A stretch of DNA of 64,000 nt from contig NC_050721.1 in NCBI RefSeq assembly GCF_013402915.1, forward strand, positions 372,001-436,000. Reading direction: 5' to 3'. Positions 38,456-49,446 of the stretch are shown here, in pieces. Below the pieces are notes generated by a model. That model saw nothing but the letters and a program-made list of their open reading frames with translations. It was not told where the DNA came from and made no database searches. This DNA is from Zygotorulaspora mrakii (taxonomy: Eukaryota > Ascomycota > Saccharomycetes > Saccharomycetales > Saccharomycetaceae). How positions within the stretch are numbered: the first letter of the stretch is position 1; every line of letters begins with the position of its first letter. A program made the translations under genes and the position numbers.

Positions 38456-39424
38456 TCATTTCAACAAAAAGGAATACCATTTTTCATTCATTTTTTCACG
38501 TTCTTCTTTTGGAGTATAGCTCTTACAATAATCTAATATTTTATCAACACCTGTTTTTTCATCATAATTTCTTCCAAGAGCTTCAACAAAATTTCCTTCT
38601 GGGTCCATCAAATAAAAGAAAATTGAATGGTCAACCAAATAATCTTGTCCAGGCTTCACTGATGGCGGAGTAGAAAAGTAAACCCTGTATTGCTTACATG
38701 CACTTTTCACCTCATCATAAGTACCTGTTAAGCCGATGATATCTGGATGAAAGTCTTCTAAATACTTTTTCAAAACCGCTGGAGAATCCCTTGCTGGATC
38801 ACACGTAATGAAAACTGGTTGCAAACTGATACCATGTTTCTGTTTCAGGTCTTCCAGCCATATTCCTAACTTGTCCAATTCGTCAGGGCAAATATCTGGA
38901 CAATGTGTGAAACCAAAGTATAGTATTGAAAACTTGCCAAGTAAATTCTTCTCAGTAAACTCATTACCATTGAAATCAATCAATTTGAACGGTCCGCCAA
39001 CTACAGGCCTGCCGTAGCCTCTATTAGCTTCCGCTTCTCTCATCGTCTCTAACCTTTTTTTCTCCCGCGAGAAGAAATAATATAATCCCCCGCCTACAGC
39101 AATGATCAGGACTGCAGCTTTCCAAGTTGCGAATTCTATAGAGTTGCCAGTCAACTTTTGTGAGCTCGCATCAACACTGCCACCTATGGGTATTCTACTT
39201 AGTGGTTTTTTTTTCTTTTTTTCCACAACATCAGAGAGTTCCTTTCCTGTATTTATGGAGCCTTTCTCATCGCATAAACGTGCACCATTGGACAACAGTC
39301 TAATCCTATTCCAACTTGCACTTCTTATTTCTAAATGTGATTCCGTCTTAATGGCATTCAGGCAGCTATATACACTTCGTGAAAAGCCCCCTCTAATGGA
39401 CCTTGCACCAGCTATTCTAAGCAT
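38456..39424 (-). CDS. SCO1: SCO1, mitochondrial copper chaperone for cytochrome oxidase
   Basis: 322 residues. Sco proteins of the mitochondrial inner membrane deliver copper to the CuA site of cytochrome c oxidase subunit 2. A long presequence (about 100 residues) is followed by one membrane span (FATWKAAVLIIAVGGGLYYFF) and the thioredoxin-like domain in the intermembrane space. The copper ligands are the CxxxC in HCPDICPDEL (Cys175, Cys179) and the distal His266 in VDHSIFFYL. S. cerevisiae has SCO1 and SCO2 as duplicates; here CSG2 and CHS2 (the SCO1 neighbours) and OLA1 and CHS3 (the SCO2 neighbours) all flank this single gene, so it is the unduplicated form. It is divergent from CHS2. 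Confidence 0.97.
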   Translation of the reverse strand: MLRIAGARSIRGGFSRSVYSCLNAIKTESHLEIRSASWNRIRLLSNGARLCDEKGSINTGKELSDVVEKKKKKPLSRIPIGGSVDASSQKLTGNSIEFATWKAAVLIIAVGGGLYYFFSREKKRLETMREAEANRGYGRPVVGGPFKLIDFNGNEFTEKNLLGKFSILYFGFTHCPDICPDELDKLGIWLEDLKQKHGISLQPVFITCDPARDSPAVLKKYLEDFHPDIIGLTGTYDEVKSACKQYRVYFSTPPSVKPGQDYLVDHSIFFYLMDPEGNFVEALGRNYDEKTGVDKILDYCKSYTPKEEREKMNEKWYSFLLK

Positions 39425-39813
39425 TATATACCTCTTTTTCGACTTGAAAGTTTATGAATTTCTATCAAATATTTGATCTTTTCAAGGATTTCAATGTGTC
39501 AGGTATACAAGTTAATTATATCACCGCTTTCAGGCAGGGCTGTTTTCGTTATTCGCGAGAACTCAATATCACAAAAAGAATATGTACCAAAAATCAAGAA
39601 TCAGATTCTATTTACATTTTGCCTATTCAAGCAATGTTAGTATTTATCGACATTTCGTAATTCTAGGTTTGAAACTGTTTCTTCAATTAGTTCTGGCATG
39701 GCCAGTATCGGTGGATGATTTATATTCAAGGATTTTGTTATGATGCCTTTGAAAGGTTCTGAAATGTTAGTATAAGGCAACATTCAAACACTGAGAACCT
39801 TAGTACACAAGTG
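39425..39813. other. intergenic region between divergent SCO1 and CHS2
   Basis: About 390 bp with both promoters. I looked for an Mcm1/Fkh pair expected for the mitotic gene CHS2 and did not find a convincing one by eye. Confidence 0.5.
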
Positions 39814-42687
39814 ATGACAAAAAATCCGTTTATGGTGGAACCTTCAGGTTCCCCTACAAGACCATTGCATCCGCAATTGACTCGGTTCCATACAAACACA
39901 AGTGATCGCTCTGAAGCAGATGGTTATGGTAACACAGCTGCTTACGAGGAGGACGGTTCTGAATATGACCATTCTAGGATGTTCCAAGGACTGCCACAGT
40001 CGCCCTCAAGAGCTGCTGCTAGGTACTCTCCTGATCGCCGTCATAGGACTCAGTTCTATAGGGACAGTGCACATAACTCACCCGTTGTGGAAAGATATAC
40101 GACACAAATTGCAAGCTCTCCCCGTAGACTCAACCAAGCCGTCTTGGAGGTCAATGATTACAGCATAGGGACGGAAGATATGGTAACTAGTCAATATTCG
40201 AACGACATAAACTATGTTCGGGGTAACAATCTCTTTGGAAATGCGGCCGCTGATAGACAATATTCAAGAAGCTCCAGGTTGACAACATCCACGGCATCTA
40301 CCACAACTAGATCTAGTTATGATATAGAGGGTGAGAAAAAGGGCCGCAATTCGATTGACAGCTACGATGACCAATCAACAATATTTTCCACGAATTTTGC
40401 AGAGACCAAATTTGAATTAAATCATCCAATTCGACGTGAGTATGTCAGACGTGCTAATTCTGAAAGTAGAAGAAGGCCTATTGTAGACAACTCTCATTTC
40501 TCCAAAACAATTCTAAAATTAGACAATCCAATCCCAAGAGGGCTATTGGATACCTTACCTAGAAGAGACTCCCCCGAATTTACTGAAATGAGATATACCG
40601 CCTGCACAGTTGATGCTGATCAATTTTCACAAGAAGGTTATACACTGAGGTTTGCAGAGATGAATAGAGAATGTCAGATAGCAATATGTGTCACTATGTA
40701 TAATGAGGATAAATTTGCTGTCGCTAGAACAATTGACTCAATTATGAGAAACATTTCACATCTATGTGGTCGCATGAAGTCTTCTGTTTGGGGGCCAGAT
40801 GGTTGGAAAAAAATTTCTGTAATTTTGATTAGTGATGGTCGTAGCAAAGTTAATCAAGGTGCTTTGGATTATTTAGCTGCTCTAGGTGTTTATCAAGAGG
40901 ATATGGCTAAAGAGTCTGTTAATGGTGACTCTGTGAAAGCTCATATATTTGAGCTAACGACTCAAGTTTCGATTAACGCAAACCTCGATTATGTTTCAAA
41001 TGATATCGTCCCCGTTCAAATGATCTTCTGTCTAAAAGAGGAAAACAAGAAAAAAATCAATTCTCACCGTTGGTTGTTCAACGCTTTTTGCCCTGTTCTA
41101 CAGCCTCATATTGTTACTCTAATTGATATCGGTACGCGTTTGAATGATACAGCTGTTTACCACTTATGGAAAGTATTTGACATGGATTCGAATGTTGCTG
41201 GTGCAGCCGGTCAAATCAAAACAATGAAAGGTAAATGGGGATTGAAGCTATTGAATCCTCTAGTGGCGTCTCAAAATTTTGAATATAAAATTTCAAACAT
41301 TCTAGACAAACCTTTGGAAAGTTCGTTTGGTTATATATCAGTGTTGCCAGGTGCCTTATCTGCTTACAGATATAGAGCACTCAAAAATCACGAAGACGGC
41401 ACAGGTCCACTAAATTCTTATTTTCTAGGAGAAACTCAAGAGGGTAGAGATCACGACGTCTTCACAGCTAACATGTATTTGGCTGAAGATAGAATATTAT
41501 GCTGGGAGCTTGTAGCTAAAAGAGATGCTAAGTGGGTTTTGAAGTATGTAAAGGAAGCAACAGGTGAGACAGATGTCCCTGAAGATATTCCTGAATTCAT
41601 TTCTCAAAGAAGACGTTGGTTAAACGGTGCAATGTTCGCAGCTCTTTATGCCCAGCTCCACTTTTATCACATTTGGAAAACAAAGCATTCTGTAACTCGT
41701 AAGATTTTTTTCCATATTGAATTTTTCTATCAGTTTGTGCAAATGCTCTTTTCGTGGTTTGCTATTTCAAATTTTGTTTTAACATTTTATTATTTGGCTG
41801 GATCAATGAATGGAGTTATCAAACATGGTAACGCCGTATTCATTTTCTTCAAATATCTAATCTTCTGTGACCTGGCGAGTTTGTTCATCATTTCCATGGG
41901 GAATAGACCTCAAGGTGCCAAACACCTTTTCATTGCTTCTATGATAATCTTGACAATATGCGCTGCCTATGCGTTGATTTGCGGGTTTGTATTTTCCATC
42001 AGAGCTTTACAATCGAAATCTGAATCTAGCTCTGTTTTCACCAATATCATAATTTCGCTGTTGTCAACCTACGGTGTATATACCCTGACTTCCATATTAT
42101 ACTTGGATCCATGGCACATGCTTACATCCTCAGTGCAATATTTTTTTTCACTTCCTGCTTTTACCTGTACTTTACAGATTTTTTCATTTTGCAATACGCA
42201 CGATGTTTCATGGGGTACTAAAGGCTCTACACAAAGCTCAAAACCTTTATCAAAGGCTATCGTTGTCCAAGGGCCAGATGGAAAACAAATTGTGGAAACA
42301 GACTGGCCTCAGGAAGTTGACAAAAAGTTCATTGAGATAAAAAGCCGCTTGAAGGAAGTGGAGTTCGAAGAAACAATTGTCGACGAGTCACAAATGCGCA
42401 ATGATTATTACAGAGATATTAGAACCAGAATTGTCATGATATGGATGCTTTCAAATTTAATTTTCATAATGTCGATCACCCAAGTTTATCAACCCGAGGA
42501 CGTAAATAACGGGTACCTAATATTCATTTTATGGTCTGTGGCGGCACTGGCAGCATTTAGAGGAGTAGGATCTCTATCATTTTTATTTGTGAAGTATCTA
42601 AGAAAGATTGTGAGCTATAGAAATAAAGTGAAAGGTTCTGGGTCCTATAGTTTGCCAAAAATGAATATATTTCAGAAAAGTAGTTAG
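39814..42687 (+). CDS. CHS2: CHS2, chitin synthase of the primary septum
   Basis: 957 residues from the ATG at 39814 (frame open one codon to a GTG). Chs2 makes the primary septum at cytokinesis. The N-terminal 270 residues are disordered and rich in SP/TP sites, which Cdk1 uses in S. cerevisiae to hold Chs2 in the ER (for example [15 protein letters not shown]). The division-1 chitin synthase domain follows: [16 protein letters not shown], the LIDIGTRL metal-site region, [11 protein letters not shown] and the QRRRW motif at 598-602, all needed for catalysis. Six or seven membrane spans come after it (about 620-930), with a cytosolic loop of about 110 residues near 800-880. Length matches S. 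cerevisiae Chs2 (963). Confidence 0.97.
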   Translation: MTKNPFMVEPSGSPTRPLHPQLTRFHTNTSDRSEADGYGNTAAYEEDGSEYDHSRMFQGLPQSPSRAAARYSPDRRHRTQFYRDSAHNSPVVERYTTQIASSPRRLNQAVLEVNDYSIGTEDMVTSQYSNDINYVRGNNLFGNAAADRQYSRSSRLTTSTASTTTRSSYDIEGEKKGRNSIDSYDDQSTIFSTNFAETKFELNHPIRREYVRRANSESRRRPIVDNSHFSKTILKLDNPIPRGLLDTLPRRDSPEFTEMRYTACTVDADQFSQEGYTLRFAEMNRECQIAICVTMYNEDKFAVARTIDSIMRNISHLCGRMKSSVWGPDGWKKISVILISDGRSKVNQGALDYLAALGVYQEDMAKESVNGDSVKAHIFELTTQVSINANLDYVSNDIVPVQMIFCLKEENKKKINSHRWLFNAFCPVLQPHIVTLIDIGTRLNDTAVYHLWKVFDMDSNVAGAAGQIKTMKGKWGLKLLNPLVASQNFEYKISNILDKPLESSFGYISVLPGALSAYRYRALKNHEDGTGPLNSYFLGETQEGRDHDVFTANMYLAEDRILCWELVAKRDAKWVLKYVKEATGETDVPEDIPEFISQRRRWLNGAMFAALYAQLHFYHIWKTKHSVTRKIFFHIEFFYQFVQMLFSWFAISNFVLTFYYLAGSMNGVIKHGNAVFIFFKYLIFCDLASLFIISMGNRPQGAKHLFIASMIILTICAAYALICGFVFSIRALQSKSESSSVFTNIIISLLSTYGVYTLTSILYLDPWHMLTSSVQYFFSLPAFTCTLQIFSFCNTHDVSWGTKGSTQSSKPLSKAIVVQGPDGKQIVETDWPQEVDKKFIEIKSRLKEVEFEETIVDESQMRNDYYRDIRTRIVMIWMLSNLIFIMSITQVYQPEDVNNGYLIFILWSVAALAAFRGVGSLSFLFVKYLRKIVSYRNKVKGSGSYSLPKMNIFQKSS

Positions 42688-42809
42688 AGTTGAGAATCGA
42701 TTGCGGTTCTATAGAGTGTACATTATTAAGAGAGTTTATTTCGATTTTTTATCTTCCCAGTATTAATATATATATATAAACATCATAAAAAAAGAATAAA
42801 AGTAAATAT

Positions 42810-44168
42810 TTATTTGTTTCTCAAGACTCTGTAGTTATCGTAGTTGATAATCGCTTGCAGTAAAACTTTGAACCCGTTTTCTACCTCTTCTGCAGATGAA
42901 TATTCATAATAGTTATGAGAGAGACCATCCTTAGAGGGTATAAAAATCATGGAAGTTGGTACATGTGGTGCAGTTTGACAGGAATCGTGTCCAGCACCAG
43001 ACCATATCTGTCTTACTTCAGTTTCTTTGAATTGTGCAAACGCAGATCTGGAAACGCACTCGATACAAGTCTCATTGAATTTAACAGCTGGAGAAATCTG
43101 TAATACTTCCCATTCATACGACAATGGGCCAGCTTCATTTGCCTTGACCAGCTTGTTAAACTCTTCTTTAACTTCTTCTAAAATCAAGGCTGTAACTGAA
43201 TCTTCTGGATGTCTGATATCCAAAGTGAAAGTGACTTCACCTGGTAAAATGTTGACCGAATATGGTTTGGCATCGATAACACCGCAAGTAGCTAACGCTT
43301 GACGGGATTTAGCAATCTCGGAGGTGGCAACTATCATCTTGGCAGATGTCAACAGAGCATCCTTTCTTAGCCTCCATGGTGTCGTACCCGCGTGGGCACC
43401 ACAACCCTTGACAGTGATCTTTGCCCAATGATACGATTGAACACCTGTAACTATACCGACCTTTTTGTTTTCATCTTCTAAAATTGGGCCTTGTTCAATA
43501 TGCAGTTCAAAATGAGCATCAATTTCATTTTCTTTGTAACTTGCTGGTGTATCACCAAGGTATCCAATATTGGTCAATGACTCTAAAACATTCTCTGGTT
43601 TATCTTCGCCAATTGCGACTAGATTGTAGGCTTCTTGTAAATCCAAATCATGCGACCATACACTACTGCCTGTACATGAACGAGCAAACCTCGCTCCTTC
43701 TTCATTGAACCAAACAACGACGCACACGTCGTAATTTGGTGTATAATTATTGTCCTTGAAAGTTCTCAAAACTTCTAACCCGGCCAAAACACCCAGAATA
43801 CCATCATACTTACCAGCTTCCGGCTGGGTATCCAAGTGCGATCCTGTGGCCGTTGGTGGCTTATTTGTCTTGTCCTTACCTGGGTAGATCGCGAAGATAT
43901 TCCCAATTTTGTCAACTTTGATCTTACAGCCCAGAGATTTACATTCCTTTACAAACCAATCTCTCACTTTACCATCCTCGGCAGAACCAGCCAATCTTCT
44001 CATACCGAATTCATGAGGTTCATTCCCCCAACGGTATGCAGAGCCGAATAAACCGCCAGTTTCCAAAATCGTCGAGTTTAATCTTCCAGAAGTAATTGCC
44101 AATGGCGCAATTGCTGGAATACTCAACGTGGCCGATGTTGTCTGTGTAGAGGTTGTTGTTGTTGACAT
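42810..44168 (-). CDS. PYD3: PYD3, beta-alanine synthase (beta-ureidopropionase)
   Basis: 452 residues, an M20-type zinc amidohydrolase very like L. kluyveri Pyd3 (455), which hydrolyses N-carbamyl-beta-alanine to beta-alanine, CO2 and ammonia, the last step of reductive pyrimidine breakdown. Zinc ligands and the general base are in place: His111 and Asp122 in GSHLDTQPEAGKYDG, Glu156/Glu157 in WFNEEGARF, His223 in HFELHIEQGP, and His418 in LSHNYYEYS. The substrate-loop GAHAGTTPWRLRKDA is also present. S. cerevisiae has no orthologue, and here the gene sits between CHS2 and CHS3. The upstream region has several GATAA motifs, as expected for nitrogen-source control. An N-carbamoyl-L-amino-acid hydrolase is the alternative, but similarity to Pyd3 is much closer. 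Confidence 0.94.
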   Translation of the reverse strand: MSTTTTSTQTTSATLSIPAIAPLAITSGRLNSTILETGGLFGSAYRWGNEPHEFGMRRLAGSAEDGKVRDWFVKECKSLGCKIKVDKIGNIFAIYPGKDKTNKPPTATGSHLDTQPEAGKYDGILGVLAGLEVLRTFKDNNYTPNYDVCVVVWFNEEGARFARSCTGSSVWSHDLDLQEAYNLVAIGEDKPENVLESLTNIGYLGDTPASYKENEIDAHFELHIEQGPILEDENKKVGIVTGVQSYHWAKITVKGCGAHAGTTPWRLRKDALLTSAKMIVATSEIAKSRQALATCGVIDAKPYSVNILPGEVTFTLDIRHPEDSVTALILEEVKEEFNKLVKANEAGPLSYEWEVLQISPAVKFNETCIECVSRSAFAQFKETEVRQIWSGAGHDSCQTAPHVPTSMIFIPSKDGLSHNYYEYSSAEEVENGFKVLLQAIINYDNYRVLRNK

Positions 44169-44192
44169 TGTCGATTATGCCGGGGAATATAT

Positions 44193-44237
44193 TTCAAGTG
44201 ATACTTCAAGTGATACTTCAAGCGAGACTTCAAGTGC
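44193..44237. repeat. 12-bp tandem repeat before PYD3
   Basis: Almost four copies of TTCAAGTGATAC (the third varies: TTCAAGCGAGAC), starting 25 bp upstream of the PYD3 ATG, so it lies in the probable 5' untranslated region. Confidence 0.85.
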
Positions 44238-44700
44238 TTTGTCTATGAGTAGCTTGTAAACATAAAGCGTAGCTCCTTACACATTTGAACTATCCACAAG
44301 CTCACTTATATATCAACTACAGAAATCAGTTGGACCAAGAATTTCTAATACAACTAATAATTGATCATCACTAAGACATCACTAAACTTATCGCTTGTTT
44401 TTTTATTTCATGGCAAGCGATAGCACTGATAACGTATTCCAGCGCATTTTCATCCGCGGCAGCGTCAATCAAAGGTCAGACCGGCCACCGAACGCCGAAC
44501 CAAGCATACGATCTGACATTTACAATGGAAGTAAGACGCGACAGCGTGAGATTATCGCCTGTCCTAGATAGCGTTTGATCGCGCTTGGTCAAATTGAATG
44601 TCATTTAAACCATCAATTGTAATAAGTCCATTATCAGCTATTCAGGAACTAACGAAGTCGTGATTCGTGCCCCGGCATCAGTCACCACCGCCAACAGTTT

Positions 44701-44730
44701 CATGCGCTTTCATGCGCTTTCATGAGCTTC
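44701..44730. repeat. 10-bp tandem repeat
   Basis: Three copies of CATGCGCTTT, the last as CATGAGCTTC, about 270 bp before CHS3. Confidence 0.8.
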
Positions 44731-44995
44731 TAAATTGGGATCGTGTTATTTTTCGCATCAAGGACGACAGGAATGTTATGCTTCGAATATAATGAAAAAC
44801 GTTTGGAACATCATCTACCACGAACATTTTTGCGTATTGAAAAGAAGCTGATCATAGACACATAGAGAGCAGATCCTCCTCTCTTGTGTGATATTCCGCT
44901 GCATAAGTGGCATTGCACATTTGAAGTATTTGGGGCCTCTACTTTGTCTGTGAAGTCGTGCTCATAGCTGTTTTACCACGTTGCAGAATTGAAAG

Positions 44996-47900
44996 ATGGC
45001 GGGCAACGGGAATGAGGACGAATACTATCTTCAATTCAATCAGGATGCGATGTCGCTGCTGCCCTCGAGGCACAGTACCGTCAATACCAATGGGAAGCCC
45101 CATAGACAAGGATCGTTGGTGCGGCCCGAGCGGAATAGGCTCGATAATCCTGATAATCCGCATTACTACTATGTGCAGAAGGCACAGGAGCAGAAGGATC
45201 ATTTGAATGTTAAACCATCGACCACTGGAGTAGGTCCCAATAGTATAACACGCAGCGATACGCGGGGTAGCAGTCTAAAATCACGAACTGGTGGTGGCGT
45301 CGTGTATGATGTAGCGGATGGATATCAGATGCAAGATCTGGACAGTGATCACGAGGGGAAGACTGGCAGTGCCAAGATTAGAACGCGTCAAACCGGCGAG
45401 GATCAGGATGGAGACCATGCTATCGATGACTTAGATGATTACGGTGGTGAGAGCCGAAATATGCTGCCTGTCAGAGACGATAGCACCAAACTAACTAAAT
45501 CTCAACTCAATGGTACTACATCCAAGACACCAAGTTTATGGCAAGTGTATTGTTATATCATAACATTTTGGGCACCGGCTCCCTTGCTATCACTGTGTGG
45601 TATGCCAAAAAAGGAGAGGCAACTAGCTTGGAGAGAGAAAATTGCACTGATTTCAGTAATCCTTTACATAGGTGCATTTGTTGCATATTGGACTTTCGGT
45701 TTTACAAAAACTGTATGTGGTGATAGTATTCTGCGTTTGAGAAACAATGAAGTTTCTACGGGTTATCTGATTATTAATGGCAGGGCCTATGGCCTTGATT
45801 CATCATCGCATCCTGGCGCTGCAGGAATAGATGCTGGAGCCAACATTTTATATCCTCCGATCAATGCTGGTGGTATGGACGGCTCATTTCTCTTCCAAAA
45901 TGTGAATGGTAACTGCTTAGAGTTGATTACTCCAAAGAGCAATTGCACCATACCTCATAATGATAATAATGAACTAGCATGGTATTTTCCATGTAAACTG
46001 GTAAATCAGGATGGTTCGTCGCAACCCAACTTTACCAGATCAGAATTTTATGATGGTTGGGCGTGCCATACATCAGAATCTGCAAGGTCGGCCTACTATA
46101 TCTTAGAAAGTACAGCTGATGTATATTTCACTTGGCAAGATATTAATAATTCAACGAGAAATCTGGTAGTTTACAATGGGCATGTTCTTGATCTAGATCT
46201 TTTGGATTGGCTGGAGAAAGATCAGCTCGACTATCCTTCGGCCTTTGATGACTTGAAAAATTCCAATTTACAAGGATATGATTTATCAGTCATGTTAGCC
46301 AGCAGCTACGAAAAGAAAGTTGCAAGATGTCTGACCGAAATCATAAAAGTTGGTGAAGTTGACTCCAAGACAGTGGGCTGTATCGCATCTGATGTCGTTC
46401 TGTATGTTTCTTTGATTTTTATCCTTTCTGTTGTGATAGCTAAGTTTGTTATTGCATGTTATTTCCGTTGGACTATCGCTAAGGGCCAAGGTGCTTACAA
46501 GGTTGATAACAAAACCATGGATAAGCAGCTAAACAGTATCGAAGACTGGTCGGAAAACATGGTTACGCAAGCGCCAATTAAACAAGTTGCACCAGAGTTA
46601 AGACCAAGCGGGGCCTCGCATAAACGCAAGTCAACAATCGATCTTTTGAAGCAACGTGGTTCCAAAATGTTCCAATTCAATGACCTCAATGATAATGAAC
46701 TCTCCGGCAATAGTTATAATGGCACAATCAACGGTGTGACTACGGTAGCTACACAAAACGCGATAAAAAACTCTGATCACCAGAGCACCGTTAATGCTGG
46801 TAAAATGTTTCAATCTCATGATAACTCTACTCTTTACCCAACAAATTCCTCAATGTGGAATGGAAGCAAAAACTTGACTCTACCTCCCGAGACAATGTTC
46901 GACACATTAGACCCAATGATAATTAGTCCAGATGTTGTTCAACAGCCTCCTTTAAGCTATTTACCATATGGATTCCCCTTAATACATACCATTTGTTTTG
47001 TCACATGTTACTCTGAAGATGAGGATGGCCTGAAGACAACTTTAGATTCTTTATCCACCACGGATTACCCTAACTCTCATAAACTTTTGATGGTCGTATG
47101 CGATGGATTGATTAAAGGTTCCGGAAACGATAAAACAACTCCAGAGATTGTACTTGGTATGATGGAAGACTTCCTCGTTCCCCCTGAAGCTGTTCAGCCT
47201 TACTCTTATGTTGCTGTTGCCTCCGGATCTAAGCGTCATAACATGGCCAAAATATATGCAGGTTACTACAAATATGACGATTCAACTGTCCCACCGGAAA
47301 AACAACAACGTGTTCCCATGATTACTATTGTTAAATGTGGTACTCCTGATGAACAGGGATCAGCCAAACCTGGTAATAGAGGTAAACGTGATTCTCAAAT
47401 TATCTTGATGTCATTCCTACAGAAAATAACATTTGATGAAAGAATGACAGAATTGGAGTTTCAACTTTTGAAAAACATATGGCAAATTACAGGGCTGATG
47501 GCAGATTATTATGAGACGGTCTTAATGGTAGATGCAGATACGAAAGTTTATCCTGATGCACTTACGCACATGATTGCTGAGATGGTAAAAGATCCGCTAA
47601 TCATGGGGCTCTGCGGTGAAACCAAGATTGCCAATAAGATGCAGTCATGGGTCACTGCTATTCAAGTTTTCGAGTATTATATTTCGCACCATCAAGCTAA
47701 AGCATTTGAGTCCGTCTTTGGATCAGTAACATGTCTACCGGGTTGCTTCTCAATATATCGTATAAAGGCTCCTAAAGGATCAGAAGGTTTTTGGGTCCCG
47801 ATTTTGGCTAATCCTGATATTGTAGAGCGCTATTCTGATAATGTCACAAATACACTGCATAAGAAGAACTTATTGCTTCTTGGGGAAGATAGATATCTTT

Positions 47901-48541
47901 CTTCCTTGATGTTGAGAACATTTCCGAAAAGAAAACAAGTTTTTGTCCCAAAGGCAGCGTGTAAAACAGTTGTCCCTGATGAATTCAAAGTTCTGCTTTC
48001 TCAGCGTCGTCGTTGGATTAACTCTACCGTCCATAATTTATTTGAATTAGTTCTTATCAGAGATCTATGTGGTACTTTCTGTTTTTCAATGCAATTTGTC
48101 ATTGGTATAGAACTGATTGGTACATTAGTTTTGCCTTTGGCGATTTGTTTTACCATTTACGTTATTATTTTTGCAATTGTATCTCGGCCGACTCCTATCA
48201 TCACTTTGGTTCTGCTTGCAGTAATTCTGGGTTTGCCCGGGATGATTGTTGTTGTCACAGCTACCAGGTGGTCTTATTTGATGTGGATGCTGATCTACAT
48301 TTGTGCGTTACCAATATGGAACGGTGTCTTGCCGACTTATGCGTACTGGAAATTTGACGATTTCTCATGGGGTGATACTAGGACTATTGCGGGGGGCAAT
48401 AAAGGTGCGCATGATGAGGTTGAGGGTGAGTTCGATCATTCCAAAATCAAAATGAGAACGTGGCGCGAATTCGAAAGAGAGAATAGACTAAACAACGCAA
48501 GAAGCCAGGATGAAAGTCAAGCAGGGTTATTGTACCCATAG
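44996..48541 (+). CDS. CHS3: CHS3, chitin synthase of bud scars and lateral wall
   Basis: 1181 residues (S. cerevisiae Chs3 1165). Chs3 makes most cell-wall chitin and cycles between chitosomes and the plasma membrane. The first 180 residues are a cytosolic, disordered tail. Two membrane spans (about 185-235) enclose the start of a large loop with many NxS/T sites (to about 465), and a third span lies near 470-495. The glycosyltransferase core has CFVTCYSEDEDGLKTTLDSL, VLMVDADTKVYPDAL (the DxD), LLLGEDRYLSSLML and QRRRW at 1003-1007. C-terminal spans (about 1020-1110) and a cytosolic tail with the conserved W-rich end follow. It lies only one gene away from CHS2. Confidence 0.97.
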   Translation: MAGNGNEDEYYLQFNQDAMSLLPSRHSTVNTNGKPHRQGSLVRPERNRLDNPDNPHYYYVQKAQEQKDHLNVKPSTTGVGPNSITRSDTRGSSLKSRTGGGVVYDVADGYQMQDLDSDHEGKTGSAKIRTRQTGEDQDGDHAIDDLDDYGGESRNMLPVRDDSTKLTKSQLNGTTSKTPSLWQVYCYIITFWAPAPLLSLCGMPKKERQLAWREKIALISVILYIGAFVAYWTFGFTKTVCGDSILRLRNNEVSTGYLIINGRAYGLDSSSHPGAAGIDAGANILYPPINAGGMDGSFLFQNVNGNCLELITPKSNCTIPHNDNNELAWYFPCKLVNQDGSSQPNFTRSEFYDGWACHTSESARSAYYILESTADVYFTWQDINNSTRNLVVYNGHVLDLDLLDWLEKDQLDYPSAFDDLKNSNLQGYDLSVMLASSYEKKVARCLTEIIKVGEVDSKTVGCIASDVVLYVSLIFILSVVIAKFVIACYFRWTIAKGQGAYKVDNKTMDKQLNSIEDWSENMVTQAPIKQVAPELRPSGASHKRKSTIDLLKQRGSKMFQFNDLNDNELSGNSYNGTINGVTTVATQNAIKNSDHQSTVNAGKMFQSHDNSTLYPTNSSMWNGSKNLTLPPETMFDTLDPMIISPDVVQQPPLSYLPYGFPLIHTICFVTCYSEDEDGLKTTLDSLSTTDYPNSHKLLMVVCDGLIKGSGNDKTTPEIVLGMMEDFLVPPEAVQPYSYVAVASGSKRHNMAKIYAGYYKYDDSTVPPEKQQRVPMITIVKCGTPDEQGSAKPGNRGKRDSQIILMSFLQKITFDERMTELEFQLLKNIWQITGLMADYYETVLMVDADTKVYPDALTHMIAEMVKDPLIMGLCGETKIANKMQSWVTAIQVFEYYISHHQAKAFESVFGSVTCLPGCFSIYRIKAPKGSEGFWVPILANPDIVERYSDNVTNTLHKKNLLLLGEDRYLSSLMLRTFPKRKQVFVPKAACKTVVPDEFKVLLSQRRRWINSTVHNLFELVLIRDLCGTFCFSMQFVIGIELIGTLVLPLAICFTIYVIIFAIVSRPTPIITLVLLAVILGLPGMIVVVTATRWSYLMWMLIYICALPIWNGVLPTYAYWKFDDFSWGDTRTIAGGNKGAHDEVEGEFDHSKIKMRTWREFERENRLNNARSQDESQAGLLYP

Positions 48542-48701
48542 AAAATGACAGTTCAAAAGCCTTAACATGTAGTGAAAGATCAAATAGGGCGGTATAGGTG
48601 GATTTCCACCATTTGCATATTATTTAAAGCAAAACAAATATTTATATAAAAAAAAAGCATTCCTTCGATATCAGTTCCCTGATACTTATTTTTGATATAT
48701 G

Positions 48702-49247
48702 TCATAGCGAAAAAACGTCGAAGTGCAAAGGATGTTCCCCTGTGGAATACTCACCTAACAACTGTTCGGTCTTCTCCCAAGGTACTCCAAAAATTCCACT
48801 GTTAATTTTAGGCATCTCTAGATTGTAGTTTGATAAATTCTCGTCCAGATTTCTCATCAGAATATCTAGTTTCTTGTCAACATTGTCTTCTAGGAAATTG
48901 GGTTTGCGATATATAATGTTTCTTAATCGATCTAATGCTAACAATGTATTCTCTAGTATTGAGCTTTGCTGGTCATGGACTGATCCACCATAAGTGGAGG
49001 TAAAGAGACAACAAATAATGAGATTTTCAGATTCAAAACTTGGAATCAAAAGACATTTGCCTAAAAGTCTATCATTATATTTCTCGCAAATATTTCTATA
49101 AACTTGTTCAGCCTTGGGATAGCGTTGAGCTAACTGATAAGCGATTCCCCCTCCCCATGATCCCCTGCAATTGCAGGAATGAATCACTATGCGTTGCAAA
49201 TTACTGCTGTTCAAGACATTTCCTTTAATGTGACTGACGTTGCTCAT
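48702..49247 (-). CDS. POA1: POA1, macro-domain ADP-ribose 1''-phosphate phosphatase
   Basis: 181 residues from the ATG at 49247 (MSNVSHIKGNVL); the frame is open 33 codons further, but that part is hydrophobic noise in an AT-rich promoter. Poa1 removes the 1''-phosphate from ADP-ribose 1''-phosphate, a by-product of tRNA splicing. The macro-domain signature is clear: HSCNCRGSWGGGIAYQLAQRYPKAE (two pieces; Asn of the CN pair and the GGG loop bind ADP-ribose), then LIPSFE, CLFTSTYGG and near the end LEMPKINSGIFGVPWEKTE. S. cerevisiae Poa1 is 177 residues and lies between CHS3 and FUR4 as here. Confidence 0.96.
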   Translation of the reverse strand: MSNVSHIKGNVLNSSNLQRIVIHSCNCRGSWGGGIAYQLAQRYPKAEQVYRNICEKYNDRLLGKCLLIPSFESENLIICCLFTSTYGGSVHDQQSSILENTLLALDRLRNIIYRKPNFLEDNVDKKLDILMRNLDENLSNYNLEMPKINSGIFGVPWEKTEQLLGEYSTGEHPLHFDVFSL

Positions 49248-49446
49248 GAAAATCCATAAAAAGAGCCTACTCTCTTTGTTTGCTAATTTAAAGCAGAACG
49301 GTTCATATAAGACAACTAAGTATGCAAGCTTAAGATTTAAAAACAAAAAGGTTTTAAGGTGAAAAAACTAAAATACAAAAATTAAATTGAATCATTATAT
49401 ATTAAAAATATATCTTGGAGGTTTCAAAAGTAAAGAAGTAATGGGA

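Larger units (their letters stand above)
44169..44995. other. intergenic region between divergent PYD3 and CHS3
   Basis: About 830 bp with two tandem repeats (separate entries) and scattered GATAA sites on both strands (near 44389, 44428, 44551 and 44631), candidates for GATA-factor nitrogen control of PYD3. No RNA gene or coding relic was seen. Confidence 0.55.

Noticed and set aside
49248..49346. A 33-residue N-terminal extension of POA1
   Set aside because: It is hydrophobic AT-rich sequence in the promoter; the start MSNVSHIKGNVL matches the known Poa1 N-terminus.
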